Of a DNA stretch of 58,829 nucleotides, positions 17,062 through 25,942 are shown in pieces. The position numbers were made by a program, and so were the translations under genes. Source of the DNA: Candidatus Omnitrophota bacterium (lineage in GTDB: Bacteria; Omnitrophota; Omnitrophia; JAHJGZ01); the NCBI GenBank assembly GCA_018823795.1, contig JAHJGZ010000055.1, positions 1 to 58,829 on the forward strand, given 5' to 3'. The notes under the pieces were generated by a model. That model did not search any database, was not told the origin of the DNA, and worked only from the letters and a program-made list of their open reading frames with translations. Position 1 is the first letter of the stretch. Every line of letters begins with the position of its first letter.

Positions 17062-17546
17062 TTACAAAGCGAAGCAGGCGGGGACACATGGGCAATCTAC
17101 CAACCAGGGGCAGCGCCATATTCATTCTCACTACGTTACGTTCGTCAATCCTGTCTCACTCCACTGCCACAGTTTTCTGTTCGGCAATCCTAGCCTCACA
17201 ACGAAAACTGAGGCCGTTCGAAAGAACATGGCACTGACCTACATGGGCTTTTTATCTCTTACCCCTTATCTCTTAGCCCTTTTTACATCCTTCTTGAACA
17301 AACGCGGTTATTCTGATATCATCTGCCTTACATTTCACGTCTTTCTCTACGCATTTTTCACGTCAAATTTCCCTCTCCCAAAGGGAGAGTTCGGATATAG
17401 GAAAATTAATCAACTAGAAGAAAAGTATGTATTTGAACAGGGACACAATACTTAATTGGAAGTAAAAGGGGTCACGCCCCTTTATGTATATGCTTTAACC
17501 GAAGATACGCCTTGCCATTCTTTTATAATTCCATCCGAAAGCAATT
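17062..17546. other. Gene-free stretch with hairpins
   Basis: I see no credible gene between hicB and 17633. The stretch contains CAGTTTTC (17170-17177) pairing with GAAAACTG (17203-17210), the small hairpin CTCTCCC-AAA-GGGAGAG (17373-17389), and AAAGGGG/CCCCTTT (17465-17483). A 132-codon frame (17057-17455) starts inside repeat sequence and shows no domain or ribosome site, so I do not call it. Confidence 0.5.
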
Positions 17547-17575
17547 CTTTATAAAAATTTCTAGTATGATATAAT
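17547..17575 (+). promoter_or_regulatory. Extended -10 promoter of the flavodoxin-like gene
   Basis: TGATATAAT (17567-17575) is a perfect extended -10, with CTTTAT at 17547-17552 (17-nt spacer). The leader to the ATG at 17633 is about 50 nt. Confidence 0.65.
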
Positions 17576-17632
17576 TCTATGTAAAATTTTCACCGCATAG
17601 GTGGAATGTATAAAAGAAAAAAGGAGGTACGC

Positions 17633-18211
17633 ATGAATGTTGTCGCATTTAATGGTAGTCCGCGCAAAGACGGTAATACCGCCTATCTTCTTAATAAAGT
17701 GTTAGAACCGATTCGCGCAGCAGGTATTGCCACAGAAATCGTGCAGGTCGGCGGAACGAATGTCAGAGGGTGCCGTGCCTGTTATACCTGTAAAGAATTA
17801 CAAAATAAACGCTGCATTATTGATACTGATATTGTCAATACGTGCCTTGAAAAAATGATCGCTGCCGATGCGATTATCTTAGGATCGCCGACCTACTTTG
17901 CTGATGTGGCGAGTGAGATGAAAGCATTGATCGACCGAGCCGGATTTGTCTCGCATACCAATGGAGGCTTGTTTAAACGAAAAGTCGGTGCGGCAGTTGT
18001 TGCGGTTCGACGAGGCGGCGCAACCAATGTCCTTGATTCTATTAATAAACTCTTTCTTATATCAGAGATGATAGTTCCCGGATCAACGTATTGGAATTTC
18101 GGGATTGGATTAGAAAAAGAAGCCGTGTCCAAAGATGAAGAAGGACTTCAGAATATGGCCAATCTTGGAGAAACGATCGCGTGGCTCATGAAAAAAATAA
18201 AAGAAGCGTAA
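17633..18211 (+). CDS. Flavodoxin-fold NAD(P)H-dependent FMN reductase (iron-sulfur flavoprotein type)
   Basis: Predicted 192-residue cytoplasmic oxidoreductase. The FMN phosphate loop is GSPRKDGNT (about 7-15), and a cysteine motif C-RACYTC-K (about 41-48) and [20 protein letters not shown] (about 85-104) are typical of the NADPH-dependent FMN reductase / iron-sulfur flavoprotein group. A perfect AAGGAGGT (17621-17628) is 4 nt before the ATG at 17633; an upstream in-frame ATG at 17606 is therefore rejected. The substrate is unknown. It is followed 16 nt later by the zinc-ribbon SDR gene, so the two redox proteins may act together. Confidence 0.85.
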   Translation: MNVVAFNGSPRKDGNTAYLLNKVLEPIRAAGIATEIVQVGGTNVRGCRACYTCKELQNKRCIIDTDIVNTCLEKMIAADAIILGSPTYFADVASEMKALIDRAGFVSHTNGGLFKRKVGAAVVAVRRGGATNVLDSINKLFLISEMIVPGSTYWNFGIGLEKEAVSKDEEGLQNMANLGETIAWLMKKIKEA

Positions 18212-18227
18212 GGAAATTTTCGTTCTC

Positions 18228-19772
18228 ATGGATAAAAAGAAAAAACATCACTATACATCAAAAGAAATAGATGATTGTATTGCTATGCTTCATCATCTGG
18301 TGCGTACGGGCGATGATTTTGTATCATTACCTCGGGAGCAGCAAATTGAACTTATGAAAGCTGCGGGGAAACTATCGAGGCCTGATCAGCTTCAATTAAA
18401 ACAACAAAAGAAAGCCAGCCGGAAAATAAAAAAGAAAAAAATTGTCAAAGCGGAACGAAAAGCACGAGCGCGAACCGGAATCCGCTCAGCCAGGCACACC
18501 GCGGTGTTTAAGGCCCCTCTTGAAATTACCGGCAACATTGAGGGGGGAGAGACACAGCGGGTACTCAATTCACCCCAAAACTGTTATGTGTGTAAAGCCG
18601 AGTATACGCAGCTACACTTTTTTTATGACGCGCTGTGTCCCCATTGCGCAACCTTAAACTATCAAAAACGTTTTCAGAGTGCACCTTTGCACGGGCAGGT
18701 TGCGTTGATCACCGGATCGCGTTTGAAAATCGGGTATCAGGTAACCCTCATGATGTTACGGGCTGGTGCGACGGTTATTGCAACCACCCGTTTTCCGGTG
18801 GATTCGGCATTGCGTTATTCTAAGGAAGATGATTTTAAAGAATGGTCCGACCGGTTACATATCTATGGACTGGATCTACGACATACACCGAGTGTGGAGA
18901 TCTTTTGCGCTCATATAGAACAAACCTATGATCGACTGGACATTTTGATTAATAATGCTGCCCAAACCGTCCGCCGTCCGCCGGGATTTTATGCTCATTT
19001 AATACCGAATGAGATCTGCGCTCTTAGTGAGCTTCCTGAAAATGTCCAAAAGCTGATGACGAACTATCACCGGTGTACCAATAAACTTATTTCTTTACCG
19101 GGGCCCAATCTGGCAGGAGAAGCGGCCCTTCCCGTTACGTGGTATGGGAAATTACCCGGAATAGGATTACGACAGTCGGCACAATTATCCCAAATCCCCT
19201 ACGCGTATGATAACGCGTTATCGACAGAAACGGTATTCCCCAAGGGAAAATTGGACGCTGATCTGCAGCAAATTGATCTAAGGACTACCAACAGTTGGCG
19301 GCTTAAACTAGGGGAAATCCAGACTTCAGAAATGCTTGAAATACAATTAGTGAATGCCGTCGCCCCCTTTGTATTATGCAATAAACTGGCCCCCTTAATG
19401 AAAAAAGACAATACCGGCCAGAAACATATTGTCAATGTGTCGGCCATGGAAGGTAAGTTTTTGCGTTTTAAAAAAGGGGAACGCCACCCCCATACCAATA
19501 TGGCAAAAGCGGCACTCAATATGTTGACCCATACCTCAGCTAGCGAGCTTGCCGATCACGGTATTTTTATGAATGCAATAGATACCGGCTGGGTGACCGA
19601 TGAAGATCCCGCACAATTATCCAAACATAAAGAGGACGTTCATGATTTTCAGCCTCCTTTGGATATTGTTGATGGTGCTGCGCGGGTCTGTGATCCTTTT
19701 TTTGACGGCATCAACACGGGGAAACATTGGTGCGGCAAGTTTTTGAAAGACTATTTTCCTATTGATTGGTGA
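18228..19772 (+). CDS. SDR-fold protein with N-terminal basic region and zinc ribbon
   Basis: Predicted 514-residue protein. Residues 1-85 are helical and very basic ([20 protein letters not shown]). A CxxC...CPHC zinc ribbon sits at about 123-147. The rest is a short-chain dehydrogenase/reductase Rossmann fold (nucleotide loop [11 protein letters not shown] near 162; LINNAAQ near 243; VNVSAMEG near 404). In a classical SDR the active site is S...YxxxK. Here the lysine lies in [14 protein letters not shown], so the tyrosine position holds threonine. This may be a feature of its subfamily; it could use a different reaction or be a binding protein. An insertion of about 80 residues follows NNAAQ. 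It probably shares a transcript with the upstream flavoprotein. The product is not predictable from sequence. Confidence 0.75.
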   Translation: MDKKKKHHYTSKEIDDCIAMLHHLVRTGDDFVSLPREQQIELMKAAGKLSRPDQLQLKQQKKASRKIKKKKIVKAERKARARTGIRSARHTAVFKAPLEITGNIEGGETQRVLNSPQNCYVCKAEYTQLHFFYDALCPHCATLNYQKRFQSAPLHGQVALITGSRLKIGYQVTLMMLRAGATVIATTRFPVDSALRYSKEDDFKEWSDRLHIYGLDLRHTPSVEIFCAHIEQTYDRLDILINNAAQTVRRPPGFYAHLIPNEICALSELPENVQKLMTNYHRCTNKLISLPGPNLAGEAALPVTWYGKLPGIGLRQSAQLSQIPYAYDNALSTETVFPKGKLDADLQQIDLRTTNSWRLKLGEIQTSEMLEIQLVNAVAPFVLCNKLAPLMKKDNTGQKHIVNVSAMEGKFLRFKKGERHPHTNMAKAALNMLTHTSASELADHGIFMNAIDTGWVTDEDPAQLSKHKEDVHDFQPPLDIVDGAARVCDPFFDGINTGKHWCGKFLKDYFPIDW

Positions 19773-19774
19773 AT

Positions 19775-20118
19775 GAGCACGCAACTTATGGAGCACATTG
19801 TGCGACATAAGTTGCTGTGCGAATTCATCCCTGCCGCTTTGCTTCGGTTTGAGAAGCAGGCGGGGATGAATGAAGCAAGACTTTGCAACCGCTTTCGAGA
19901 TGGGATACGTGACAGCATACTTTACAGAACCTGCCTGCCGGCAGGCAGGCGTAGTGATGTAAAGTATATGCTGGAACATATCCAGCTACGCTGGATAAAT
20001 GAAACGAATGTATCCGAATGGCAGGTAAAGTATTTGGTCACTGCGCGCCTGACGGCAGACAAGAAAGCAGGCGGGGATACATGAAGCAAGGATTTGCAAA
20101 CACTTTTGAGACGGGACA
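19775..20118 (+). repeat. Composite palindrome island between the SDR gene and DUF2061 gene
   Basis: This 382-nt gap (19773-20154) holds repeat modules. GCAC hairpin H2: GCAACTTATG (19781-19790) pairs with CATAAGTTGC (19806-19815). A CATCCCTGCCGCTTTGCTTC palindrome spans about 19826-19872. ATACTTTACA (19918-19927) pairs with TGTAAAGTAT (19958-19967) and encloses the perfect 20-bp palindrome CCTGCCTGCCGGCAGGCAGG (19930-19949). TATCCAGC/GCTGGATA lies at 19979-19997. A word GAAGCAAG-TTTGCAA-TTTGAGANGGGA occurs at about 19871-19914 and again at about 20083-20116. Confidence 0.8.
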
Positions 20119-20154
20119 CGGTCGTCAAAGGGCTCTATAAAGAAAGGAAAAGGC

Positions 20155-20355
20155 ATGGACACAAGAATTCGTTCGTTGGTGAAATCTATCGTATGGCGTG
20201 TAACGGGGATTATTCTTTTGGGCGTGATCGCATATTGGGTTACGGGCAATTTGAAAGAGATGACCATCATTACCGTTATATTTCATGGAATACGGGTGAT
20301 TATGTATTATTATCACGAACGAGCATGGAATCGGTTTTCCTGGGGGCGCATTTAA
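20155..20355 (+). CDS. DUF2061 small membrane protein
   Basis: Predicted 66-residue protein with two membrane segments (about 11-30 and 38-54). The pattern RSLVKSIVWRVTGI, VTGNLKEMTIITVIFHGIRVIMYYYHERAWNRFSWG is characteristic of the DUF2061 family, whose function is unknown. AAGGAAAAGG precedes the ATG. A good intrinsic terminator follows at 20406. It stands alone between a repeat island and the terminator. Confidence 0.8.
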   Translation: MDTRIRSLVKSIVWRVTGIILLGVIAYWVTGNLKEMTIITVIFHGIRVIMYYYHERAWNRFSWGRI

Positions 20356-20405
20356 ACAGGGTCACACCTCATTAATAACATGATTCATACATTACAATAA
20401 CAACT

Positions 20406-20428
20406 CCCGCAGAAATGCGGGTTTTTTT
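20406..20428 (+). terminator. Rho-independent terminator
   Basis: CCCGCA (20406-20411), GAAA tetraloop, TGCGGG (20416-20421), then seven T (20422-20428). Textbook shape; it ends the DUF2061 transcript. Confidence 0.93.
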
Positions 20429-20531
20429 AGCTTTCTTTTTTTCTCGAAAGGTGGATAGAAAAATGTATAATAACAGAATGTGTAAATCGAATAAATATTG
20501 TGAGATGACACACTAAACTAATAAGAATAAT

Positions 20532-22352
20532 ATGATATCAGCACAGCAGCTAACAAAAAATTATGGACAGACGGAGCTTTTTAAAGATGCTACGTTTACT
20601 GTTCATAAGGGGGAACGGGTTGGTCTGGTCGGGCGGAACGGAAGCGGGAAAACGACCTTGTTCAGGCTGATCATGGGAGAAGAGTCTGCGGATGAGGGGG
20701 CGGTTGTTGTGCCGCGGGGCTACCGTATCGGACAGATATCACAGCAACTTGATTTTCGGGAAGAAACGGTTCTTGAGGAGGCCTGTCTGGGGCTTCCGGA
20801 AACAGAGAGAGATGAGGTGTGGAGAGCTGAAAAGATCCTTACCGGGCTCGGGTTTAGCGAAAGCGATTTCGAGCGGCGCATTGATACCTTTTCGGGAGGA
20901 TACCAAATGCGTTTGGTACTTGCCAAGGTGCTTGCGTTTTCTCCCGACCTGCTCCTGCTTGATGAGCCGACCAATTTTCTTGATATTGTTTCGATCCGCT
21001 GGCTTGAGGCGTTTCTTTCCTCCTGGAGCGGGGAAATTCTCGTGATCAGCCATGACCGCACCTTTATGGATAATGTCATAACGCATGTTATGGGAATTCA
21101 CCGCGGTTCACTCAAAAAAATACGCGGCCGAACGAAAAACTACTATGAACAGGTTGCAATTGAAGAAGTAGTGCATGAACGTCAGCGCGTAAATCTTGAA
21201 AAAAAACGAAAGCAGACGGAAAGGTTTATCGAACGGTTTCGCGCAAAGGCGCGCCACGCCAGCCTCGCGCAATCGCGCAAGAAGGCCCTTCACAAAATGG
21301 AAAAGAAAGAAAAGTTGGCGTCGATCCAAACACTTTCTTTTTCCTTCCCGTGTGCCGAGATCCCTGCGAAAACGATCATACAGACAGACGGTCTGGGTTT
21401 CTCGTACAATCACGAACGTCCGTTTTTAATCGAGGGATTAGAATTTTCGGTTGATAAAGGGGATAAAGTATGTGTGATCGGTAAGAATGGACAAGGGAAA
21501 ACAACGCTGATCAAACTTCTTGCCGGCGACTTACGTGAGGTGTGCGGTTCGGTGAAGCGCCATCCGCGATGCGTGATTGCCTGTTATGAACAGGCGCATA
21601 CCGCAGATCTCAATCCCGAGCGCACGATTGAGGAAGAACTCCTGAGTGTTGCTGATATCGGTGTCGCGCAACGGGTAAGAACGGTTGCGGGGGGGATGAT
21701 GTTTTCCGGCGACCTTATACATAAACGCATCAGCGTCCTTTCGGGTGGAGAAAAATGCCGGGTTATGCTGGGGAAGCTGCTTATTGCCAGTCACAATCTT
21801 TTGCTTCTTGATGAACCGACACAGCATTTAGATATTGAGTCGTGCGATGCCATTATTGATGCCGTTCAGCAGTTTGAAGGTGCGGCCATCATCGTAACGC
21901 ATGATGAACGGTTTCTCTATAACGTGGCGACCAAACTGATCGTTTTTCAGCACGACCACGTGCGCGTTTTCCCCGGCACCTATGAGGAATTTCTCGAACA
22001 GGTGGGTTGGGACGATGAAGCCGCAGAAATCAATGTAAAGAAGAAAAAACGTTCGGCCCCTCAAAAGAGCGAAGCACGCGAAGACAAACAAAAACGGGCA
22101 GCGTTCATTGCCGAAAAATCAAAAGCCTTGCAGGCCTCTGCAAAAAAGGTTAAGTGCATTGAAGATGAGATTAACAGGCTTGAGGGCGAGATGGATCAAT
22201 GTAATAGTGACATGGCTGACGCTGTTGCGAAGCAAAAAAGCGATTCAATACAAACGCTATCGAAGCGTATTCATGCGCTCAAAAAGCAGCTTGAGGGTGT
22301 GTATGAAAAGTGGACACGAGTACATGACGACATCGGTTATGGAACAAAGTGA
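20532..22352 (+). CDS. ABC-F family ATPase (ribosome-associated type)
   Basis: Predicted 606-residue soluble protein with two ABC cassettes and no membrane part. Walker A motifs: GRNGSGKTT (about 35-43) and GKNGQGKTT (about 317-325). Signatures: FSGGYQMRLVLAKVL and LSGGEKCRVMLGKLL. Walker B: LLLLDEPTNFLD and LLLLDEPTQHLD. A charged linker between cassettes (about 225-270) and a C-terminal coiled coil (about 520-606) match the Uup/YdiF-like branch. ABC-F proteins act on the ribosomal exit site to relieve stalling or confer resistance; which branch this is cannot be settled by eye. It lies downstream of a terminator, with TATAAT at 20466-20471 as a possible -10. Confidence 0.9.
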   Translation: MISAQQLTKNYGQTELFKDATFTVHKGERVGLVGRNGSGKTTLFRLIMGEESADEGAVVVPRGYRIGQISQQLDFREETVLEEACLGLPETERDEVWRAEKILTGLGFSESDFERRIDTFSGGYQMRLVLAKVLAFSPDLLLLDEPTNFLDIVSIRWLEAFLSSWSGEILVISHDRTFMDNVITHVMGIHRGSLKKIRGRTKNYYEQVAIEEVVHERQRVNLEKKRKQTERFIERFRAKARHASLAQSRKKALHKMEKKEKLASIQTLSFSFPCAEIPAKTIIQTDGLGFSYNHERPFLIEGLEFSVDKGDKVCVIGKNGQGKTTLIKLLAGDLREVCGSVKRHPRCVIACYEQAHTADLNPERTIEEELLSVADIGVAQRVRTVAGGMMFSGDLIHKRISVLSGGEKCRVMLGKLLIASHNLLLLDEPTQHLDIESCDAIIDAVQQFEGAAIIVTHDERFLYNVATKLIVFQHDHVRVFPGTYEEFLEQVGWDDEAAEINVKKKKRSAPQKSEAREDKQKRAAFIAEKSKALQASAKKVKCIEDEINRLEGEMDQCNSDMADAVAKQKSDSIQTLSKRIHALKKQLEGVYEKWTRVHDDIGYGTK

Positions 22353-22698
22353 CATAACCGATAAGTCGGAATGTATACTTTGCCAGCCAGCTGGCAAAGT
22401 ATAAGTTCCGACACATGAGTTACCTTGCTGACGCGGCGGTAACTAATGTCGTCACGTATCCTCGCCGCTTTGCTTCGGTTTGAGAAGCAGGCGGGGATAT
22501 ATGATTCAGGTGTGTTATCCAGCTCAGCTGGATACATGATTCGCCGCTTTGCTTCGGTTTGAGAAGCAGGCGGGGATACATGATTCAGGTGTGTTATCCA
22601 GCTCGGCTGGATGAATGGCAGACCTTGCATCCGACAGATCGCCTGCCTACCGGCAGGGCATTTACACAATAACCCGTTGCGAAAGTCGTCCCATACGG
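22353..22698 (+). repeat. Composite palindrome island with a 79-bp tandem duplication
   Basis: No gene in 346 nt. TATACTTTGCCAG (22374-22386) pairs perfectly with CTGGCAAAGTATA (22391-22403). A GTTACC/GGTAAC hairpin spans about 22407-22455. Then come two direct copies of a 79-nt unit (22463-22541 and 22542-22620), each holding the CCGCTTTGCTTCGGTTTGAG palindrome followed by a TATCCAGC/GCTGGATA hairpin; the second copy differs at few positions. CGCCTGCCTACCGGCAGG follows near 22650. Confidence 0.85.
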
Positions 22699-23703
22699 AT
22701 GAGCCAAAAAAATAAAAAAAATATTGCCGCAGTGAGAGTGTCCTTTATATGTGGATTGCTTATTTTTATATTTATACTGTGCGAAATATCTGTACGGTTG
22801 GTGTATTCAGAATATTTACACAGTCATTTAAAACATTTAAAAGGCTCATTATTTAGCAGCTGTGACAAAAAACTTGGGTGGAAAGGAAAACGCGTATTTG
22901 GTGACTTTAATTCGAAAAAGTATAAAGTGTTTGTTATAGGTGATTCTTTTACGCATGGATGTGGCGTTCGGGAAGAGGCGCTCTATTATAATGTGCTTGC
23001 ACGAAAATTAAATGTTGAGCTATTTGTGTACGGTGGGCCTGGGTATGGTACGCTCCAAGAGTATATGGTATTGGATAGCTATATCGATGTAATTAAACCT
23101 CACTTAATTATTTTACAAGTATGTAGTAACGATTTTATCAATAACATGTGGGAGTTAGAATCTGTTCGTTTCCATAATAATGATCTTATGATACGACCAT
23201 ATCTTAGAGAGGGAAAGGTTGATTATTTATATCCAAAACAATTTGGCAAGCTCAAGATGATTATATTTTCTCAATCAAAATTTTTATATTTATCGGGGTA
23301 TTCTCTGGAAAAGTTCATAGCAATGGCATATTTTAAAAATTACATTCCAGATTATATAAAAACGAAGCACAGAGAAGCGAGAAGAAAATCGTATGTGAAA
23401 TATTTCGACGAGGCAACGGCAGTAACACGCACTCTTTTTGGAAAAATAGCAACCCGTGCTCGGCACGTCCCCATAATCGCTTTTCAGGCCAATACAAGGG
23501 AACACGAACGGTTTAAAAAAATATTTAAAGAGCTGAACATTCAATTTATTGAAGAGATCCCGGATATTTTACAGCAAAAGGAAAATGAGGGAATTTCGAC
23601 GAGCTTTCCCGGGCAAACGCACTGGAATGAGCTCGGTCATGAGTTGGCCGGTACTATTTTATGCGGCACAGTGGCTGAGTTAATTGATAATAGCCGGAAT
23701 TGA
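22699..23703 (+). CDS. SGNH-hydrolase-like membrane-anchored protein
   Basis: Predicted 334-residue protein with an N-terminal anchor (about 14-36) and an extracytoplasmic SGNH-like domain. Visible blocks: VFVIGDSFTHGCGV (nucleophile Ser, block I), a conserved-type Gly in YGGPGYGT (block II), QVCSNDF (Asn, block III), and THWNELGHELA (His, block V). The Asp usually three or two residues before the block V His is absent (PGQTH). Such domains are often acyl- or acetyl-esterases acting on cell-surface polysaccharides. The ATG at 22699 is chosen because longer versions would start inside repeats. The next gene, convergent, is a GT39-like membrane glycosyltransferase, so a surface-glycan theme is possible. 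The substrate is unknown. Confidence 0.65.
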   Translation: MSQKNKKNIAAVRVSFICGLLIFIFILCEISVRLVYSEYLHSHLKHLKGSLFSSCDKKLGWKGKRVFGDFNSKKYKVFVIGDSFTHGCGVREEALYYNVLARKLNVELFVYGGPGYGTLQEYMVLDSYIDVIKPHLIILQVCSNDFINNMWELESVRFHNNDLMIRPYLREGKVDYLYPKQFGKLKMIIFSQSKFLYLSGYSLEKFIAMAYFKNYIPDYIKTKHREARRKSYVKYFDEATAVTRTLFGKIATRARHVPIIAFQANTREHERFKKIFKELNIQFIEEIPDILQQKENEGISTSFPGQTHWNELGHELAGTILCGTVAELIDNSRN

Positions 23704-23749
23704 TAAGCCGCCTGCCGGCAGGTACAAATCTGCTTCTCCTCAAGCCGAA

Positions 23750-25423
23750 TTACATTCCTTTTTTAGCACTATTTTCATAGACGATAAGTTTTCTTTTGTC
23801 GGAGAGCGAAAAGGAATGTTTTCGTTTAAATAATTTTTCATTTTCAAGAAGACTATTTTTAAGAAGCATATTAGAATACGCAAAGATGTTTCGCTGCCTA
23901 TCAAACGTACCGGTGGCATCTTCAATGATAATAAGATGCGACGTGCGGGCGTATGAAAGCCAATCAATAGATGCTGCGTTCTGTGAGGCCATTTTCGCAT
24001 GTGGCATTCCAGGGATTGCTTCCATTAAGAGTGCACCGGTTCTATACACCGGGCTTACGACATGATATTCTTTGCATAGTTGAAGATTTATCCAATCAAA
24101 CATTAGTTGTGCTTCATGATCATTGGTCGAAACCAAGATACCCCGATGCGATAACTGCATTTTTCCTGTATCAATTTCTCTTTTAAGATAATTGTTCACT
24201 TCCACCGCACAAGCCATTTCCGGATCTTTTTTAGCACTGAGTAACCCATGATGGAGGAGTACCGCATGTTTATCTTTTGGGTCGTGACCGTTACACAGAT
24301 ACGCCAATACATGGTCAGGAATAGAGAGCGATAGTAAAAAAAATTGTGCTAATCCAAGACCAACGAGTAGACAATACAGTACGCGGCGCATTTTTTTACG
24401 GGTAATATTAAACAATGCTTCCGCGGTAATAATAAATAAAAAAGGGATTACGGGCATCGCATAGCGCGGCAATCCATTTTTTAATAATGCTAAGGCTACT
24501 ACCGGTATTACAAAGGCGCCCCACAGCATTACATTAATCTTTTTTCGTGAGTGATACACGCTATAGATTAGTAAGCCTGTCGAGATACACATAAGAAGGG
24601 GGCCAAGGTAGAGGGTGAAAAAAGGGCACCATTGCATATAATAAAAAAAACTGCGACTGACCCATTCTTCGGTCATGGCTGCCCACAGAAGATGTAAAAA
24701 AATATCTTTGCTACAGTATATAAAGATACCCGCTAATACAATCCATGGAAAATAAAACAGTACTGTGTTGCGTACACGAAGTTTTTTATGCATCGGATCT
24801 AAAATAATCACACACACATGAACACATAACAGCGGGAGCATAAAAATTCCCGCCACTTCTTTTATTAAAAAACATGCCAGAGTAAGCATGCCGGCTACGA
24901 ATGTCCAATGTGCTTTTTTGAAGTAATGCGATTTACTATACGCAAACCATACCCATAGATACATGGCCGTCAGCGGCAAATCGAGCATAAACATACGTTC
25001 ATAGCTAAAAATTATTGGCGAACATGAAACAAGTATCGCGGCTAATAATCCGACGCGGCTATTGAATACGAGTGAAGCAAAAAAATAGACCCCTAACAAT
25101 AAAACGAGCAATACCAAGCTGTTTGAGAGACAGATATACATATGTATATTAATTGTATGGAAGAAATTAATTGCATACAAAAAAGTTCCCGACAGAAAAG
25201 GGAAAAGATTTTGATGTGATGCGTTGCTGGCGGGGTTGCTGAATCGTACGAATGCGCCGTGTACGTCTTGTATATTCAATAAATGTGCAAATTCGAAACT
25301 ATTTTGTAAATAATGTGTTTCATCACCTATTCGGATAATGTCACTTTTATTTAAAATCCAAACATTTAAAAATAGATGAATAATGACAATAAGAAAAATA
25401 ATAAAAAGATTATATCGTTTCAT
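23750..25423 (-). CDS. GT39/ArnT-like polyprenyl-phosphate-sugar glycosyltransferase
   Basis: Predicted 557-residue polytopic membrane protein on the minus strand with about 10-12 helices. After TM1 comes RIGDETHYLQ, the acidic D-E motif of the first periplasmic loop typical of GT-C transferases (PMT/ArnT/GT83 group). LLAAILVSCSPIIFSYERMFMLDLPLTAMYL resembles the family's third and fourth helices. The C-terminal third is soluble, presumably periplasmic. Such enzymes transfer a sugar from a polyprenyl-phosphate carrier to a lipid, protein or glycan outside the inner membrane. The acceptor is unknown. It converges on the SGNH-like gene, with a CCTGCCGGCAGG palindrome (about 23711-23722) in the 46-nt gap. 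Confidence 0.75.
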   Translation of the reverse strand: MKRYNLFIIFLIVIIHLFLNVWILNKSDIIRIGDETHYLQNSFEFAHLLNIQDVHGAFVRFSNPASNASHQNLFPFLSGTFLYAINFFHTINIHMYICLSNSLVLLVLLLGVYFFASLVFNSRVGLLAAILVSCSPIIFSYERMFMLDLPLTAMYLWVWFAYSKSHYFKKAHWTFVAGMLTLACFLIKEVAGIFMLPLLCVHVCVIILDPMHKKLRVRNTVLFYFPWIVLAGIFIYCSKDIFLHLLWAAMTEEWVSRSFFYYMQWCPFFTLYLGPLLMCISTGLLIYSVYHSRKKINVMLWGAFVIPVVALALLKNGLPRYAMPVIPFLFIITAEALFNITRKKMRRVLYCLLVGLGLAQFFLLSLSIPDHVLAYLCNGHDPKDKHAVLLHHGLLSAKKDPEMACAVEVNNYLKREIDTGKMQLSHRGILVSTNDHEAQLMFDWINLQLCKEYHVVSPVYRTGALLMEAIPGMPHAKMASQNAASIDWLSYARTSHLIIIEDATGTFDRQRNIFAYSNMLLKNSLLENEKLFKRKHSFSLSDKRKLIVYENSAKKGM

Positions 25424-25478
25424 AATTATTCAATGAGCCCCTCTCTATTTTTCTTATATTATAGGAAGGGACGAATTA

Positions 25479-25506
25479 ATACTTTGCCAGCCAGCTGGCA
25501 AAGTAT
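25479..25506. repeat. 'ATACTTTGCCAG' palindrome
   Basis: ATACTTTGCCAG (25479-25490) pairs perfectly with CTGGCAAAGTAT (25495-25506). It is the same sequence as the hairpin at 22374-22403. It lies directly downstream of the minus-strand AbrB-like gene, where it could also stop transcription although no T-run follows. Confidence 0.8.
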
Positions 25507-25510
25507 ATGG

Positions 25511-25678
25511 TCAGCTACACCAATCCTCCACCACAATACGCTTTTCCTCAAGCCGAATCGTTTTCTTCTCACCCTTTTTCCACCCAAGTTCGCGGATCAT
25601 TTCGTAGGGGATGGTGATGTAGTAGGTCTTCCCGCCGGATACCGTCAATTTTCGTACATCTGATACTACTTTTTTCAT
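25511..25678 (-). CDS. AbrB/MazE-like (SpoVT-AbrB) DNA-binding protein
   Basis: Predicted 55-residue protein. KKVVSDVRKLTVSGGKTYYITIPYEMIRELGWKKGEKKTIRLEEKRIVVEDW fits the swapped-hairpin AbrB fold (IPxEMIRELGWKKGE is the core motif). Such proteins are transition-state regulators or antitoxins. The ATG at 25678 is chosen since AGGTG lies just upstream and the longer frame lacks conserved sequence. No toxin gene is adjacent, so it may be a solitary regulator or an orphan antitoxin. Confidence 0.75.
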   Translation of the reverse strand: MKKVVSDVRKLTVSGGKTYYITIPYEMIRELGWKKGEKKTIRLEEKRIVVEDWCS

Positions 25679-25743
25679 GCACCTATTGTAATACATCATG
25701 GGCATTAGGAACAGTGGATTTAGACAACGAGCTCCACGATTAG

Positions 25744-25850
25744 ATACTTTGCCTGCTAGAAGCAGGCCAAGTATAAATTCCGGCACATTAGTTACTTCGC
25801 TATCGCTGCAGTAACTAATGCCGTCATGTATATTACGTAACCGTTACGTA
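25744..25850. repeat. Palindrome cluster upstream of the nuclease fusion gene
   Basis: ATACTTTGCCTGC (25744-25756) pairs, with one mismatch, with GCAGGCCAAGTAT (25762-25774). CGGCACATTAGTTACT pairs with AGTAACTAATGCCG (about 25783-25825, one bulged base). ATTACGTAACCGTTACGTAAT (about 25832-25852) is a near-perfect small palindrome. Same modules as at 11.5 and 22.4 kb. Confidence 0.75.
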
Positions 25851-25867
25851 ATGGAAGTAGATATTTA

Positions 25868-25896
25868 TTGCGCCTTACGATTTGTTTTGCTACAAT
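25868..25896 (+). promoter_or_regulatory. Promoter of the nuclease fusion gene
   Basis: TTGCGC (25868-25873), 17-nt spacer, extended -10 TGCTACAAT (25888-25896), about 45 nt before the ATG at 25943. Confidence 0.55.
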
Positions 25897-25942
25897 TACA
25901 TTGTCTCTGGGGCAGCAAAACATCACTAAAATATGTGGTTAA

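Noticed and set aside
17057-17455. 132-codon open frame in the gap after hicB
   Set aside because: It starts inside repeat sequence (AAGCGAAGCAGGCGGGGACA), has no ribosome site and no recognisable domain, and overlaps several hairpins.
18504-18540. Reading the four-helix-bundle gene at 28507 as part of a diversity-generating retroelement
   Set aside because: No reverse transcriptase, template repeat or variable repeat is present in the window; only the family resemblance to Avd remains.
22353-22698. CRISPR array
   Set aside because: The two 79-bp units are adjacent with no spacers, contain several palindromes each, and there are no cas genes.
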